Positions 1 through 9,980 of a stretch of 64,000 nt of DNA are shown here, in pieces. The stretch is taken from assembly GCA_016715995.1 (NCBI GenBank), contig JADJXF010000017.1:62001-126000 (forward strand), given 5' to 3'. How positions within the stretch are numbered: position 1 is the stretch's first letter; the number at the start of each line of letters is the position of its first letter. The notes under the pieces were generated by a model that was not told the origin of the DNA, did not search any database, and saw nothing but the letters and a program-made list of their open reading frames with translations. Source of the DNA: Flavobacteriales bacterium. Lineage in GTDB: Bacteria; Bacteroidota; Bacteroidia; Flavobacteriales_F; PHOS-HE28. The translations under genes were made by a program, and so were the position numbers.

Positions 1-1
1 G

Positions 2-2905
2 CTGCGCTGCGATGGTGATAGACATACGCTCTACCAGCATTCGCGGAAGGACAGCACGAGCCTGCCCAACAACTCCGTCACCGACGTGCGCGTGGCGCGT
101 GATGGCGGCATATGGGTGGGAACGCAGGCAGGGATGGCGCTGTTGGACCCCGTCACAGGGCGATTCAGGCGCTTCATCCTTTCGGCCGACAGCGTGAACA
201 GCGTGCGCGCCAACCGGTTCTGGCAGGTGGCGCCCATGCCTGATGGCAGCACGTTGGCCATGAATGAGCTCGGGCTCTTCCGCTTACTGGTCAGCGGCGT
301 CTTCGAACAACTTCATCATCGCAGCGGTGATGAGAATCAATTCTCGTTCGACCAATTGTCGCAAACCAGACTGCTGGCCGACAGCGCCCAAGGCGCGGTA
401 TGGCTTGCCTCGAAGACCGGTATTTTCCGGATTGATCCTGAGTGGAGGGTGGCGGAGATACGCGAGCTGGCGCCATTCGACGAATTGCCCATTGGACGCG
501 CGCTTGGCCTAGGATGGGCGGGCACCGATGCCCTCATCTGGTTTGACGATGAAACGAAATCCATCATCGAGGCGGACCTGAAATCCAGTGCATGGCGACG
601 CACCGATGCACGTGAACTGGTGCCGTATCCGGAAATGCTGCGCGCCCTGTTCCGGGGGCCGACAGGTGAACTATGGGTCAGCACATGGAGCGATCATCTG
701 CGGGTGATGGCCCCAACGGATCAAGGCCTCGCAGTGGTCTTCCCCGATCGACGCACGGCCATGGCGGCTCCGGGCGGATTCTCCATCCGCAGCATCGGCG
801 CCGATGCGGAAGGCCGTCTCTGGCTGGCCACCTCACATGGTGCGCTGGCGCTCTTGCCCAGCGACCCGCGCGTGCAACGCATGCCCGTGCCTGGCCTTGA
901 GGACGGGCAGTACATCCTCACCGCGCAGCCGGAACCAGACGGTTCGCTAGTCGTTGGCACCTATCACGGCGGGCTTCGTCGACGCGATGGCCGCACGGGG
1001 CATTGGTCCACCCTCTTCAATGCGCGTCCGAAGCGCGAGCGTTTCGTCATGCAAGAGAACACCATCGCATCCATCCTGCCCATCGGTGAGGACCACTACT
1101 TGATCGGCACTTACCATGGCATCCATGAGGCACGTCCGAAAGCTGGACGACTGATCCATCGTGATGACCTTGAGGCCCTGGATACACGGCTCACGCGCGA
1201 AACCTTCTCAGCCCTTGCCCGTGGTCCCGATGGTTCGATATGGGCGGCCACCTGGATGAAGGGATTGATCCGCTTCAACCTTGAGCAGCAACAGGTGAGG
1301 TCCTATGTGCATTCGCCCGAGGACCGCAACAGCCTTCCGCTGGACCGTTTGCTCTGCCTCATGATGAGCCGGTCTGGCGACCTCTGGATTGGCGCGAATG
1401 ATGGCGGCGGGCTAAGTCGCTACCGATCGGCGGCAGACGACTTCGAGCGCTTCAGCCTGGCTACCGATGATCACATGGGGCAAGCCCTTGGGGTTGTGCG
1501 CGCCTTGGCAGAGGATGGTGATGGCAGCATCTGGATCGGCACGCACAAGGGCGGTGTTGCGCGGCTCAATCCCGCGACAGGTCGCACAGAGGTCTTCGAT
1601 CAGGGTCAGGGCGTGCCTGGCGACCTGATCCGTGCGGTGATGTCAGATACCGCTCTGGGCACCTGGATCGGTGGCAAGGGCGGGCTCGCGCGATGGAATC
1701 CGGAGCAGCGCGTGTTCCAGCGCGTGGACTTCGGTGTGGAATGGAGCGATGAGGTCGCTGGTATCATAGCCCTGCCGGAGGAACGAGCGATGCTGGTGCT
1801 GAATGGGTCGGAGATCGTGCGCATTGATTTCGGCATGCCGCCGCCTGCTCAACCTGAAACGGCGCCACGGTTGCTGGCGCTTCGCGTGAATGGAGAGGCG
1901 CACAACTTGCTGGATGGATTCGAGATCACTCGAGGCCGCGACCGCATCGTGATCGAGTTCGCCCTATCCGACCCCATCCGTGCGCAGGACATGCGCGTAG
2001 CATGGCGCCTGCTTGGCCAGAGCGAGGAATGGACGGACTGCCTCGGCTGCCGCAGCGTGTCCTTCGCGGAGCTGGCCAACGGCGACTATCGGTTCGAGGT
2101 GCGCGCCCTGCGTGCCGATGGTGCTTGGGCCCCGCCGCTGACGCTCCTCTCCTTCTCCGTGCATCCTCCATGGTGGGCCGCGTGGTGGTTCCGTTTGGGT
2201 GCATTGGTCATCGTGATCGCGCTGGCCTACACTGTTTTCAAGACCTACATGAAGAGGCAGCTGCGGAAGCAACGCGAGCGGTATGAACGCGAGCAGGCCG
2301 TGATGCAGGAGCGTATTCGTATCGCCAGCGACATTCACGACGACCTAGGCGCCGGCCTCAGCGCCCTGAAGTTGCGCAGCGAGATGGCGTTGCGGGTGGG
2401 GAAGGACCACGCCAAGCGCGAGCAGCTCTCGTCACTGGCCGCCACGGCCGGTGACCTCATCGGAAGCATGCGGCAGATGATCTGGGCCATGGACCAGGAG
2501 CAGACCAGCATCGATGACCTCCTGGTGTATGCCACCAGCTATGCGCGGAACTATTGCGCGCAGAACGGAATCGCACTGCACCTCGAGATCGCAAAGGGCT
2601 TCCCGAACGCAGCCTTGCGCACCGAGCAGCGCCGCAACATCTTCCTCGTGGTCAAGGAAGCCTTGCACAACACCGTGAAGCACGCGCAGGCCACGGAGCT
2701 GCGCATCTCCGCCCGCTGGGAGGAAGGCCTCCACCTCACCATCGCCGACAATGGCATCGGGCTTCCCACAGGCGCCGACCTCGGCACGGGGAACGGCATG
2801 CGCAATATGCGCCGACGGATGCGAGAACTCGGTGGCACGCTGGGATTTGCGGCCGGGTCGGGCACCACGATCAACCTGTTCGTGCCGCTTTCCATCACCC
2901 CCTAA
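2..2905 (+). CDS. Two-component sensor histidine kinase with beta-propeller sensor (5' end outside window)
   Basis: The reading frame is open to the first bases of the window, so the N-terminus is missing; the GTG at 86 is an internal valine. The first two thirds contain repeated GxxWxGT/GGLxRxxP-type blades (for example DGGIWVGTQ, GSIWIGTHKGG, GDLWIGANDGG) typical of Reg_prop beta-propellers, followed by a Y_Y_Y-like domain and one membrane helix near 2170-2240. The cytoplasmic part has a HisKA_3 dimerisation box with the phospho-acceptor His at 2336-2338 (DIHDDLGAG) and a HATPase domain with an N-box (KEALHNTVKHA), DNGIGL and GNGMRNM. This is the hybrid-sensor-like layout common in Bacteroidota, but without a fused receiver. 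It probably senses a periplasmic ligand and phosphorylates the regulator encoded 46 bases downstream. The ligand is unknown. Confidence 0.9.
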   Translation: MRCDGDRHTLYQHSRKDSTSLPNNSVTDVRVARDGGIWVGTQAGMALLDPVTGRFRRFILSADSVNSVRANRFWQVAPMPDGSTLAMNELGLFRLLVSGVFEQLHHRSGDENQFSFDQLSQTRLLADSAQGAVWLASKTGIFRIDPEWRVAEIRELAPFDELPIGRALGLGWAGTDALIWFDDETKSIIEADLKSSAWRRTDARELVPYPEMLRALFRGPTGELWVSTWSDHLRVMAPTDQGLAVVFPDRRTAMAAPGGFSIRSIGADAEGRLWLATSHGALALLPSDPRVQRMPVPGLEDGQYILTAQPEPDGSLVVGTYHGGLRRRDGRTGHWSTLFNARPKRERFVMQENTIASILPIGEDHYLIGTYHGIHEARPKAGRLIHRDDLEALDTRLTRETFSALARGPDGSIWAATWMKGLIRFNLEQQQVRSYVHSPEDRNSLPLDRLLCLMMSRSGDLWIGANDGGGLSRYRSAADDFERFSLATDDHMGQALGVVRALAEDGDGSIWIGTHKGGVARLNPATGRTEVFDQGQGVPGDLIRAVMSDTALGTWIGGKGGLARWNPEQRVFQRVDFGVEWSDEVAGIIALPEERAMLVLNGSEIVRIDFGMPPPAQPETAPRLLALRVNGEAHNLLDGFEITRGRDRIVIEFALSDPIRAQDMRVAWRLLGQSEEWTDCLGCRSVSFAELANGDYRFEVRALRADGAWAPPLTLLSFSVHPPWWAAWWFRLGALVIVIALAYTVFKTYMKRQLRKQRERYEREQAVMQERIRIASDIHDDLGAGLSALKLRSEMALRVGKDHAKREQLSSLAATAGDLIGSMRQMIWAMDQEQTSIDDLLVYATSYARNYCAQNGIALHLEIAKGFPNAALRTEQRRNIFLVVKEALHNTVKHAQATELRISARWEEGLHLTIADNGIGLPTGADLGTGNGMRNMRRRMRELGGTLGFAAGSGTTINLFVPLSITP

Positions 2906-2932
2906 CCTTCGTTCTATTGCTGGCCGGAACCA

Positions 2933-2950
2933 GCACAAAGAGCTTTGTGC
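2933..2950. promoter_or_regulatory. Perfect 8-bp inverted repeat directly before the response regulator start
   Basis: GCACAAAG and CTTTGTGC are separated by two bases, and the repeat ends one base before the ATG at 2952. The right arm contains a GAGCTTTG stretch that resembles a degenerate Bacteroidota -7 box, with a TTG at 2917-2919, 20 bases upstream. It could be an operator overlapping a promoter or a small translation-controlling hairpin. There is no following T-tract, so a terminator is unlikely. Confidence 0.45.
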
Positions 2951-2951
2951 C

Positions 2952-3590
2952 ATGCCTATGAACCAACCGATCCGCGTGAGCATCGTTGAGGATGACAGCA
3001 CCATCCGCGAGACCTTGCGTTCGCTCTTCCTCTTCGAGGAGGGCATTGAGCCGTTCACCGTGCACAGCACCGCCGAGGATGCGTTGCTTCGGCTGACCGA
3101 CAACTGCCCGGACGTCGTCCTCATGGACATCAACCTGCCAGGGCAGAGCGGCATCGATTGCGTACGCCAGATGAGCCAGCGATGCGGCAGCGCGCAGTTC
3201 CTCATGTACACCGTGCACGACGACGACCAGCGCGTGTTCGAGGCGCTGAAGGCCGGTGCGAACGGATACATCCTCAAGAGCAGCACGCCCGATGAGATAC
3301 TCGCCGCCATCCGGGAACTGGATGCCGGCGGCGCGCCGATGAGCGCGCATGTGGCCCGCCGGGTGGTGCAGCAGTTTAGGCCTGCATTGGCCAAGGGCGA
3401 AGGTGCCGAAGCGCTCAGCGACCGGGAAGGCTCTGTGCTTGAGCTGCTCGCCGAAGGCCTATTGTACAAGGAGATCGGCGAGCGCATGGGCATCACCACC
3501 GGCACGGTGAAGCAGCACATCCACCGCATCTATGGCAAGCTGCATGTGCAGAACCGCACCGAGGCCGTGAACCGCTATTTCGGGCGATGA
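2952..3590 (+). CDS. NarL/LuxR-family response regulator
   Basis: The 212-residue protein has an N-terminal receiver domain with acidic residues (IVEDD), the phospho-acceptor Asp in VVLMDINLPG, and a conserved Lys in ILKSS. A LuxR-type helix-turn-helix follows at about 150-205 (LSDREGSVLELLAEG, then GTVKQHIHRIYGKL). It is a DNA-binding transcription regulator and presumably the partner of the upstream kinase. The frame is open further upstream, but ATG 2952 precedes the first conserved receiver strand and lies just after the inverted repeat; ATG 2958 is an alternative. Its stop overlaps the start of the next kinase by four bases (ATGA), so the two are probably translationally coupled. Confidence 0.92.
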   Translation: MPMNQPIRVSIVEDDSTIRETLRSLFLFEEGIEPFTVHSTAEDALLRLTDNCPDVVLMDINLPGQSGIDCVRQMSQRCGSAQFLMYTVHDDDQRVFEALKAGANGYILKSSTPDEILAAIRELDAGGAPMSAHVARRVVQQFRPALAKGEGAEALSDREGSVLELLAEGLLYKEIGERMGITTGTVKQHIHRIYGKLHVQNRTEAVNRYFGR

Positions 3591-5419
3591 GGCGAAAGGC
3601 CCTCTGCGCACTGCTGCTGTCGGTCTTATGCTGTGGGGCGCAGTCGCGCTCGCCTTCAGGCATGCGGCAGCTTCCTCCCTTTGGCAATGGCGCATTGCAC
3701 AGCACCATGCAACGAATCCTGTTCCAGATGGACGCCTTCCATGGCGACAGTGCCATCATGCTCATCAATGATGCCCTTGGCCTTGTGGACCGCGCGCGCG
3801 ACCTGGAGGAACTGCACTACTTGCTCTGCTACCGTGCCGAGGTCCTCTACTATGAGGGGCTCTTCAACGAGGCCATGCGCGACTTGGATGAAGGGGAGCG
3901 GCTGGCGCACCGCTTGGCCGATAGCACGCTCATCGCGAACGCATACAATCTGAAAGGCCTGTTGCATGAGAATATCCAGGACAGCCAGCAGGCCCTTCCC
4001 TATCTGCGGCTCGCCCTGCGTTGGTTCCCCAGGGATCCGGCCGCACGGTATCCCGTCACGGAGCTGCACCATATCCATGGCAACATCGGCAGCTACCTCA
4101 CCACCCTCGGGCGGCTTGACAGCGCCGAGCGGCACGTGCGCACCTCCTTGCGGCTGGCGCAAATCGCCGAAGTGCCGCGCGCCAGGGCTGTGGCGTGGTG
4201 GTCCTTGGGAAATATCGCCATCAAGCGCGGCGCAGCCGATTCAGCCTTGGCCTGCTTCGATCGTTCTTGGCGCATCGCCGATCTAGCGCGCGACCACGAC
4301 ATCGGCGTGGATGCACTCGTGGGCCGCGCCCGATCATTGGTGGACCTTGGTCGAGCCACAGAGGCGCGCGCTGCTTTGAGGCGTGCGATGAGCTACCTAA
4401 TTGCGCATCGCCAAGGCATCGGTTTGGTGACCCAACGGAACTTCGCGCGCCAAGCCTCACGCGCATACACGGGCCTCAACGACCTCGCTTCGGCCATGGA
4501 ACGGATGGGCGATTGGCACCGGATCGACAGCGCCATCACCGCCAACAACATCCGTTCATCGCTCGCCACACAGGCGGCACTGCTACGCGCCGACAATGAC
4601 CTTGAGGTGGAGCGGCTGGAACGCGAGCGGGTGGCCGCGAACCTGTCAGCCGAGCAACGAGCGCGCCGGCTCCTGACGATCTCGAGCATCGTTGTCATCC
4701 TGGCGCTCACGGCGGTCTACCTCGTGAACAACGCACGCCAGCGGAGCAAGCGCCGGCTCGCCGAGTTGGAGGCCATGCGCGCGCAGCAGGAACAGACCAT
4801 CGCCGAGCTGCGCGTGCGCGAACAGGTGAGCCGCGACCTGCACGACGACCTGGGCGTAGGTCTCAGCGCGCTGAAGCTGCGCAGCGAGATGGCCTTACAG
4901 CAGGGACACATGCCGGATGCCGAACCGATCCTGCGCGAGCAGGCCCGCACAGCCGAGGAACTGATCGCCAGCATGCGCCATATCATCTGGGCCTTGCAGG
5001 ACGACCAAGGCGAACTCGATGACCTGGCTGCTTACATCGCCGCATACGCCCGAGCCTACCTCGATGCGCACGGCTTGCGTGCGGAAGTCCGGGTGGATGG
5101 TGAGTGGCCTTCTTACGCGCTCACCACCACCCAGCGGCGAAACACCTTCCTCATCCTGAAGGAAGCCCTTCACAACGTGGTGAAGCACGCGCACGCCAAT
5201 TTGGTGCGGGTGCGCTTGTCCTGGGACGGGGGCTTAATCGCAGATGTGAGCGATGATGGCCGGGGGTTCCAACCTGCACCAGAACGGCAAGGTCATGGGC
5301 TGATCAATATGGCCAAGCGCGCCGAAGCCATCGGCGCCGAGCTAAGCCTAGGGCCATCGGCGAACGGCCCGGGCACCCGTTTGCTCCTTCGACTGCCGCT
5401 CGAAGTGAACGAAGGTTAG
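3587..5419 (+). CDS. Sensor histidine kinase with TPR sensor region
   Basis: The 610-residue protein begins with a signal-like segment (MRRKALCALLLSVLCCG). About 300 residues of helical TPR-like repeats follow (YNLKGLLHENIQDSQQAL, WWSLGNIAIKRGAADSALACF), then a membrane helix near residues 360-380, a coiled-coil linker, a HisKA_3 box (RDLHDDLGVG) and a HATPase domain (KEALHNVVKHAHA, DDGRGF, GHGLINM). The kinase core closely resembles that of the first kinase in the window, including the stretch GLSALKLRSEMAL, which suggests an ancestral duplication with exchange of the sensor part. It starts inside the stop of the upstream regulator and is followed 36 bases later by another regulator. The signal is unknown. 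Confidence 0.9.
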   Translation: MRRKALCALLLSVLCCGAQSRSPSGMRQLPPFGNGALHSTMQRILFQMDAFHGDSAIMLINDALGLVDRARDLEELHYLLCYRAEVLYYEGLFNEAMRDLDEGERLAHRLADSTLIANAYNLKGLLHENIQDSQQALPYLRLALRWFPRDPAARYPVTELHHIHGNIGSYLTTLGRLDSAERHVRTSLRLAQIAEVPRARAVAWWSLGNIAIKRGAADSALACFDRSWRIADLARDHDIGVDALVGRARSLVDLGRATEARAALRRAMSYLIAHRQGIGLVTQRNFARQASRAYTGLNDLASAMERMGDWHRIDSAITANNIRSSLATQAALLRADNDLEVERLERERVAANLSAEQRARRLLTISSIVVILALTAVYLVNNARQRSKRRLAELEAMRAQQEQTIAELRVREQVSRDLHDDLGVGLSALKLRSEMALQQGHMPDAEPILREQARTAEELIASMRHIIWALQDDQGELDDLAAYIAAYARAYLDAHGLRAEVRVDGEWPSYALTTTQRRNTFLILKEALHNVVKHAHANLVRVRLSWDGGLIADVSDDGRGFQPAPERQGHGLINMAKRAEAIGAELSLGPSANGPGTRLLLRLPLEVNEG

Positions 5420-5455
5420 CTTGTTGAGGGGGCTGCACACCGCCATCTTCGCATC

Positions 5456-6097
5456 ATGAGTAACAAGGACCGCCTTCGGCTGCGCATCGTCGAGGACGAT
5501 GAGCTGATCCGCGAGACGCTGCGGAGCATCTTCCTGGCCACCTCGGATATGCACGTGCTTGCCGCCCATGGTTCCGTGGAGGAAGCGCTTGCCGAGGTGG
5601 AGGCGGAGGAGCCGGAGGTGATGCTCATGGACATCAACCTGCCCGGCATGAGCGGAATCGAAGGCGTGCGGGAACTGAGCCAGCGTTGGCCGTCAACGCA
5701 GTTCCTCATGTACACCGTGAACGACACCGACGACAAGGTCTTCGAGGCGCTGAAAGCCGGCGCCAACGGCTATCTGCTGAAGAACTCCAGTCCTTCGGAG
5801 ATCGTGCAAGGCGTACGCGATATCCAAAAGGGAGGCTCGCCCATGAGCATGAGCGTGGCGCGCAGGGTGGTCCGGCACTTCCGCCCGACCCTTCGCGATG
5901 GAGATGGTCAGGAGGTGACGTTGACCCCGCGCGAACAATCGATCCTGGACCTGCTGGCCCAAGGGCTCCTGTACAAGGAGATCGCTGCCAACTTGGACAT
6001 CAGCGAAGGCACCATCAAGCAATACGTGCATCGCATCTACAGCAAGCTGCATGTGGTGAACCGTACCGAGGCAGTGAACCGGTACTACGGCCGCTGA
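5456..6097 (+). CDS. NarL/LuxR-family response regulator, second copy
   Basis: The 213-residue protein has a receiver domain (IVEDDELIRETLRSIFL, phospho-Asp in VMLMDINLPG, Lys in LLKNSS) and a C-terminal LuxR helix-turn-helix (LTPREQSILDLLAQGLLYK, then GTIKQYVHRIYSKLHV). It is clearly a paralogue of the regulator at 2952; the recognition helices are similar but not identical (GTVKQH against GTIKQY), so the DNA targets could overlap. A TTG, then 20 bases, then CATCTTCG ends four bases before the ATG, a spacing also seen upstream of the first regulator. It is probably phosphorylated by the TPR kinase just upstream. Confidence 0.92.
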   Translation: MSNKDRLRLRIVEDDELIRETLRSIFLATSDMHVLAAHGSVEEALAEVEAEEPEVMLMDINLPGMSGIEGVRELSQRWPSTQFLMYTVNDTDDKVFEALKAGANGYLLKNSSPSEIVQGVRDIQKGGSPMSMSVARRVVRHFRPTLRDGDGQEVTLTPREQSILDLLAQGLLYKEIAANLDISEGTIKQYVHRIYSKLHVVNRTEAVNRYYGR

Positions 6098-6234
6098 GCT
6101 GTTTCTTTCTCGCGTCCTGAAGGTATCCGAGGCGATGCGAGCTACGCATGGATTGGCCGCGTGTCAACCAATGTTCTATTGCGGTCCGTGGTGGATGGAA
6201 GGAGCTTTGGCGGGCAGAAAAGCCCTCCAGCACG

Positions 6235-8396
6235 ATGCGCAAACCAATTCTCCTTTTCACCTTGCTGCTCAGTGGGTTGGCAGCAGCACAAGGCGTGGGC
6301 ATCAACAATGCCACCCCGCACGCCAGCGCACTGCTGGACCTGACGAGCACGGGCAAGGGCCTGTTGATGCCCCGCATGACTACCGTGCAACGCGATGCCA
6401 TCTCAGCACCGGCCGCTAGCCTGCTGATCTACAACACCACGACCGCGCGCTTCGAGTACTTCGATGGACTGGCGTGGGTGCCGCTGGTGAGCACCGGATG
6501 GTCGCTGACGGGGAACGCTGGCACGAACCCAGCTGCGAACTTCATGGGCACCGCGGATGCCCAACCGCTCACCTTCCGCACGGGTGGGGTCGAACGCATG
6601 CGCATCGGCGCCGGCGCGAATACCAGCGTGGGCATCAACACCGCAGCACCTGGGCACACCCTGCATGTGCTTTTCACGCTGCCGAACAACATCAACTCTG
6701 CCGTGATGGTGGAGACCAACCAGCCGACCTCAGCGACGAACATCGGCTTCCGCAACAGCACCAACACGAGTTTCAGTTCATTGGGCATGCTGAGCAATGG
6801 CGATTTCGGCCTTGGCTTAGGCTGCAACTTCGGAGGATGCGCGTTTGGCACCGAGGCCTTCCGCGTGAAGGCCAATGGGAACTTCGGCATCGGCACCGCG
6901 AATGCACAGGAACGCTTGCATGTGGTGGGCAGCATCCGCATGGTAGATGGCAATCAGGCCGCAGGGCGGGTATTGATGAGCGATGCGAACGGGACGGGTA
7001 GCTGGGCAGCACCCACCGCCTTCGGCAGCGGAACACTCGACCAGGCGTACGACTTCGGCGGCGTTGGCGCAGGCAGGACGATCACCGCTGATGCAGGCGC
7101 GGTGACCATTGCTGGAAGGATGGCCTTGTCTCTACGGGTTTGTGGAGCCTAGGAGCCAACGCGCCCGATGGCCCCGGTGTGCGCATGGTCTGGAATCCGC
7201 GCAAGGCGGCTTTCCGCGCGGGCATCGTATCCGCCAATCAGTGGGATGCGGTCAACATCGGCCTGATGTCAGCAGCTTGGGGTGAAGACAACTACGCCTT
7301 CGGAGTGCGCACCACAGCCTGGGGCTTCGGCAATGCGGCATCGGGCCAGGAGACCACCGTATGGGGCAGGGACAATGCGGCCAACGGGTTCCAAAGCACG
7401 GCCTGGGGTCGATCGAACACGGCCAGATCGTTCGGGGAGACAGTGCTCGGTATCGGAGCAACCGACTACTCCACCTCCACCAACGGCTTTCTCAATTTCC
7501 AACCCAGCAATGCAACGGACAGGCTGCTGGTGGTCGGCAATGCCATTGATGCGAATGCCGACGGATTGGTCGATGCCAGCGAGCGTTCCGATGCGTTCGT
7601 GATCCTGAAGAATGGCAATACGGGCATCGGTGTCTCTGCGCCGACGCAACGCCTGCATGTCGCGGGCCGCGCCCTTTTCCACGATGGTTTCAGCGCCGAT
7701 AATGCCGCCCTGCTCTACCGCAGCAACACGGATTACATGTTCATAGGTCCACAGAGCGGGAGCGCCGCCAACGGGGGAGCGATCGCACTTTACGGCAGCA
7801 CCAACATTGCAGGCAGCAACACCAATGGCATCGACTTGAATGCGCCAGGTGGCAGCGTTCGTTTGCAGCACACCAACGGCAATTTCGTCTTCCGTGCGAA
7901 CAGCACCAGCGGCTATACCGCCACCATGGAATTGAACGACGTGGGCCTTCAAATCGGCCACAACTCCGCGAGCCGCATAATCCAGTTCGTGAATGCCGGC
8001 GGCGAACGCGTGCGGATCGCTGCGAATGGCAACGTCGGGATCGGCATCACTGCACCCGCCACCTCCCTGCACGTGCTCGGTGGCATCACAGCTGCGTCGA
8101 CTTTCGTCAACGTGACTGCCAATGCTTTCAACTACGCGCCCGGCAACCAGACCTATGTGCAGATGCAGTCGAACGGCGCTCCCGGTGTGCGTCAGGTGAT
8201 CCTGGGCAATGGATTGGCTCCGGGACAGTTGCTCATCGTGCAATGCACATCCCTGGGCACGAATGGCATCTCCTTCCTTGACGGAGCGACCATGGCCGTG
8301 GGTGGAGGCTTAAGCCGCAGCCTTGATCAGGATGATACCATCTCCTTCATCTGGAGCGGCACGAAGTGGATCGAGATCGCATACAGTTCGAACTGA
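6235..8396 (+). pseudogene. Secreted repetitive surface protein, reading frame broken near 7116
   Basis: The start is ATG 6235, giving a signal peptide (MRKPILLFTLLLSGLAAAQG); the frame extends upstream but lacks signal character there. The mature protein repeats short modules such as ERLHVVGSI, GNFGIGT and GNVGIGITAPATSLHVLGGI, the pattern of Bacteroidota secreted proteins that resemble phage tail-fibre or trimeric-adhesin stalks. The first frame stops at 7152. The continuation (DGLVSTGLWSLGANA onward) lies in another frame running to 8396. Inserting one base in GGAAGGATGG near 7116-7119 restores a continuous protein of about 720 residues. The C-terminus has no recognisable sorting domain. 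The break is either a real mutation or an assembly indel. The function is unknown; an adhesive surface role is inferred only from the repeats. Confidence 0.7.
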
Positions 8397-9955
8397 TGCC
8401 AACTTCAGGCACACCCACTGATCGCATGGAGCCCCTGGTGGGAGCTTCGCTATCCGTGCTCTTCGCATTGCTGCTCCCTTCCACCACGAGCGCCCAGCTG
8501 CTCACCGCCACCAATGCCAGTGTCACGATCACAGCGGCCACTGCGGTCACGGTGGAAGGCGGTGTGCTCTTGAGCACCAGCGCGATCGTCATCAACCAAG
8601 GTGACTTGCGCGTGCAGGGCAATTGGACCAACAACAGCGGCGCAACGGGCCTCACACCATCGAGCACCGGCAGTGTGCGGCTCTACGGCGGCACGCAGAA
8701 CATCGGCGGCACCAGCGTGACCGATTTCCGGCACTTGACCACCTCCGGCGGATCGAAGCAATTGCTGCAAGACGCAGTGGTGGGACTACCAGGTCAGCTG
8801 GATGGCACCTTGCAACTCGGCGCGCTGCTCTCGCTAGAAGGGCGCACGTTCACTGTATTCAATCCTGCGGCAAGCGCTGTGGCGCACACCGGCGGCTGGG
8901 TGGCCAGTGAGAGCTTGCCGAGCCGATTCCAATGGGCCTTGGGCAACGATGTGAGCGAGCACATCGTGCAGTTCGGAGAGCCACTCGGGCCACCTATTCC
9001 ATTCGGCTTCACTCCTGCTGCACCCTATACTGAAGGCACCTTGCTGAGCGTATCCACTTACCGCAGCGCGCCGGACAACACCACCTACCCGATTACCGTC
9101 AACCAGCAGGTGACCAACATGGCCGGGGCGGTGCTGCTGGATAACAGCCCCAACACGGCCGATCGCTTCTGGCTTGTTGACCTGCCCAACGGCAACTTCA
9201 CCGGCACCCTGCGATTGAGCTTCGCGCCCGCTGAGGATCCGCAGTTCGGTCCCGGCAATTGCCGCGCGCAGCGCTGGCTGGAGAGCGGCGGCACCTGGCA
9301 GTATCCGCCATTGCCGGGGCAGAGCAATCCCGCCACGCGTGAAGTGCTCGTGCCTAACGTGCTCTTCTCCGAGACCATCGCGCCCACCAACGAGCATATC
9401 TGGGCCTTGGCCTACGACAACTCGCCACTACCCATCAGCCTGCTCCACTTTGGTGCCGAAGCGAAGGACAACACCACAGTGCAATGCGCATGGACCACCG
9501 TGAGCGAACAGAACAACGACTACTTCACCGTTGAGCGCAGCCGCGATGGACTCAGCTTCGAGGACGTGGGCATGGTGGATGGCGCAGGCACCACCTTCGC
9601 CACCCAACACTACACCTTCGATGATGCGCGCCCCTACTCCGGCCTGAGCTACTACCGCCTGCGCCAAACGGACTTCGATGGCTCGGAGACCTGGAGCCAA
9701 GCGGTGCCCGTGATCTTCACCGCCTCCGTGGACGTGATGGTGTTCCCCAATCCCAACCGCGGGCAATTCACCATCCAGCGCAGCGAAACGAGAGAGGACC
9801 TCGACCTGCTCCTGCTAGATGCCGCAGGACGCACAGTGCGAACCTGGCGGATGGCCGTAGGCGTTGACCGCCTTGCCGTGGAAGAAGATTTGGCCAACGG
9901 CATGTACACACTGCGCTGGCCGGGGGGGCAGGTGCGCGTGAGTGTGTCCCACTGA
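8396..9955 (+). CDS. Secreted protein with T9SS type A sorting domain
   Basis: Several starts are possible: ATG 8366 lies inside the upstream gene, ATG 8396 overlaps its stop (TGATG), and ATG 8426 begins the hydrophobic signal segment. I chose 8396 for the coupling. A signal peptide ends at about TTSAQ. The body is beta-rich and low in charge, with glycine and threonine repeats (GSVRLYGGTQNIGGTS), and a region near residues 345-430 (YFTVERSRDG, YSGLSYYRLRQTDFDG) common just before sorting domains. The last 75 residues (VMVFPNPNRGQFTI, then GMYTLRWPGG) form a type A sorting domain. The protein is therefore probably exported across the outer membrane by T9SS and anchored or released. It probably shares an operon with the preceding repetitive protein. 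Confidence 0.85.
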   Translation: MPTSGTPTDRMEPLVGASLSVLFALLLPSTTSAQLLTATNASVTITAATAVTVEGGVLLSTSAIVINQGDLRVQGNWTNNSGATGLTPSSTGSVRLYGGTQNIGGTSVTDFRHLTTSGGSKQLLQDAVVGLPGQLDGTLQLGALLSLEGRTFTVFNPAASAVAHTGGWVASESLPSRFQWALGNDVSEHIVQFGEPLGPPIPFGFTPAAPYTEGTLLSVSTYRSAPDNTTYPITVNQQVTNMAGAVLLDNSPNTADRFWLVDLPNGNFTGTLRLSFAPAEDPQFGPGNCRAQRWLESGGTWQYPPLPGQSNPATREVLVPNVLFSETIAPTNEHIWALAYDNSPLPISLLHFGAEAKDNTTVQCAWTTVSEQNNDYFTVERSRDGLSFEDVGMVDGAGTTFATQHYTFDDARPYSGLSYYRLRQTDFDGSETWSQAVPVIFTASVDVMVFPNPNRGQFTIQRSETREDLDLLLLDAAGRTVRTWRMAVGVDRLAVEEDLANGMYTLRWPGGQVRVSVSH

Positions 9956-9980
9956 CCCCTTGGGGAGATGCACGAGGCCC

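Noticed and set aside
2432..3529. Long minus-strand frame across the kinase and regulator genes
   Set aside because: It spans two well-supported genes on the opposite strand and shows no domain.
7140..7152. Overlap of the two frames at 7140-7152 as a programmed frameshift site
   Set aside because: No slippery heptamer or downstream structure was seen; the reading shift falls at GGAAGGATGG, better explained by a lost base.
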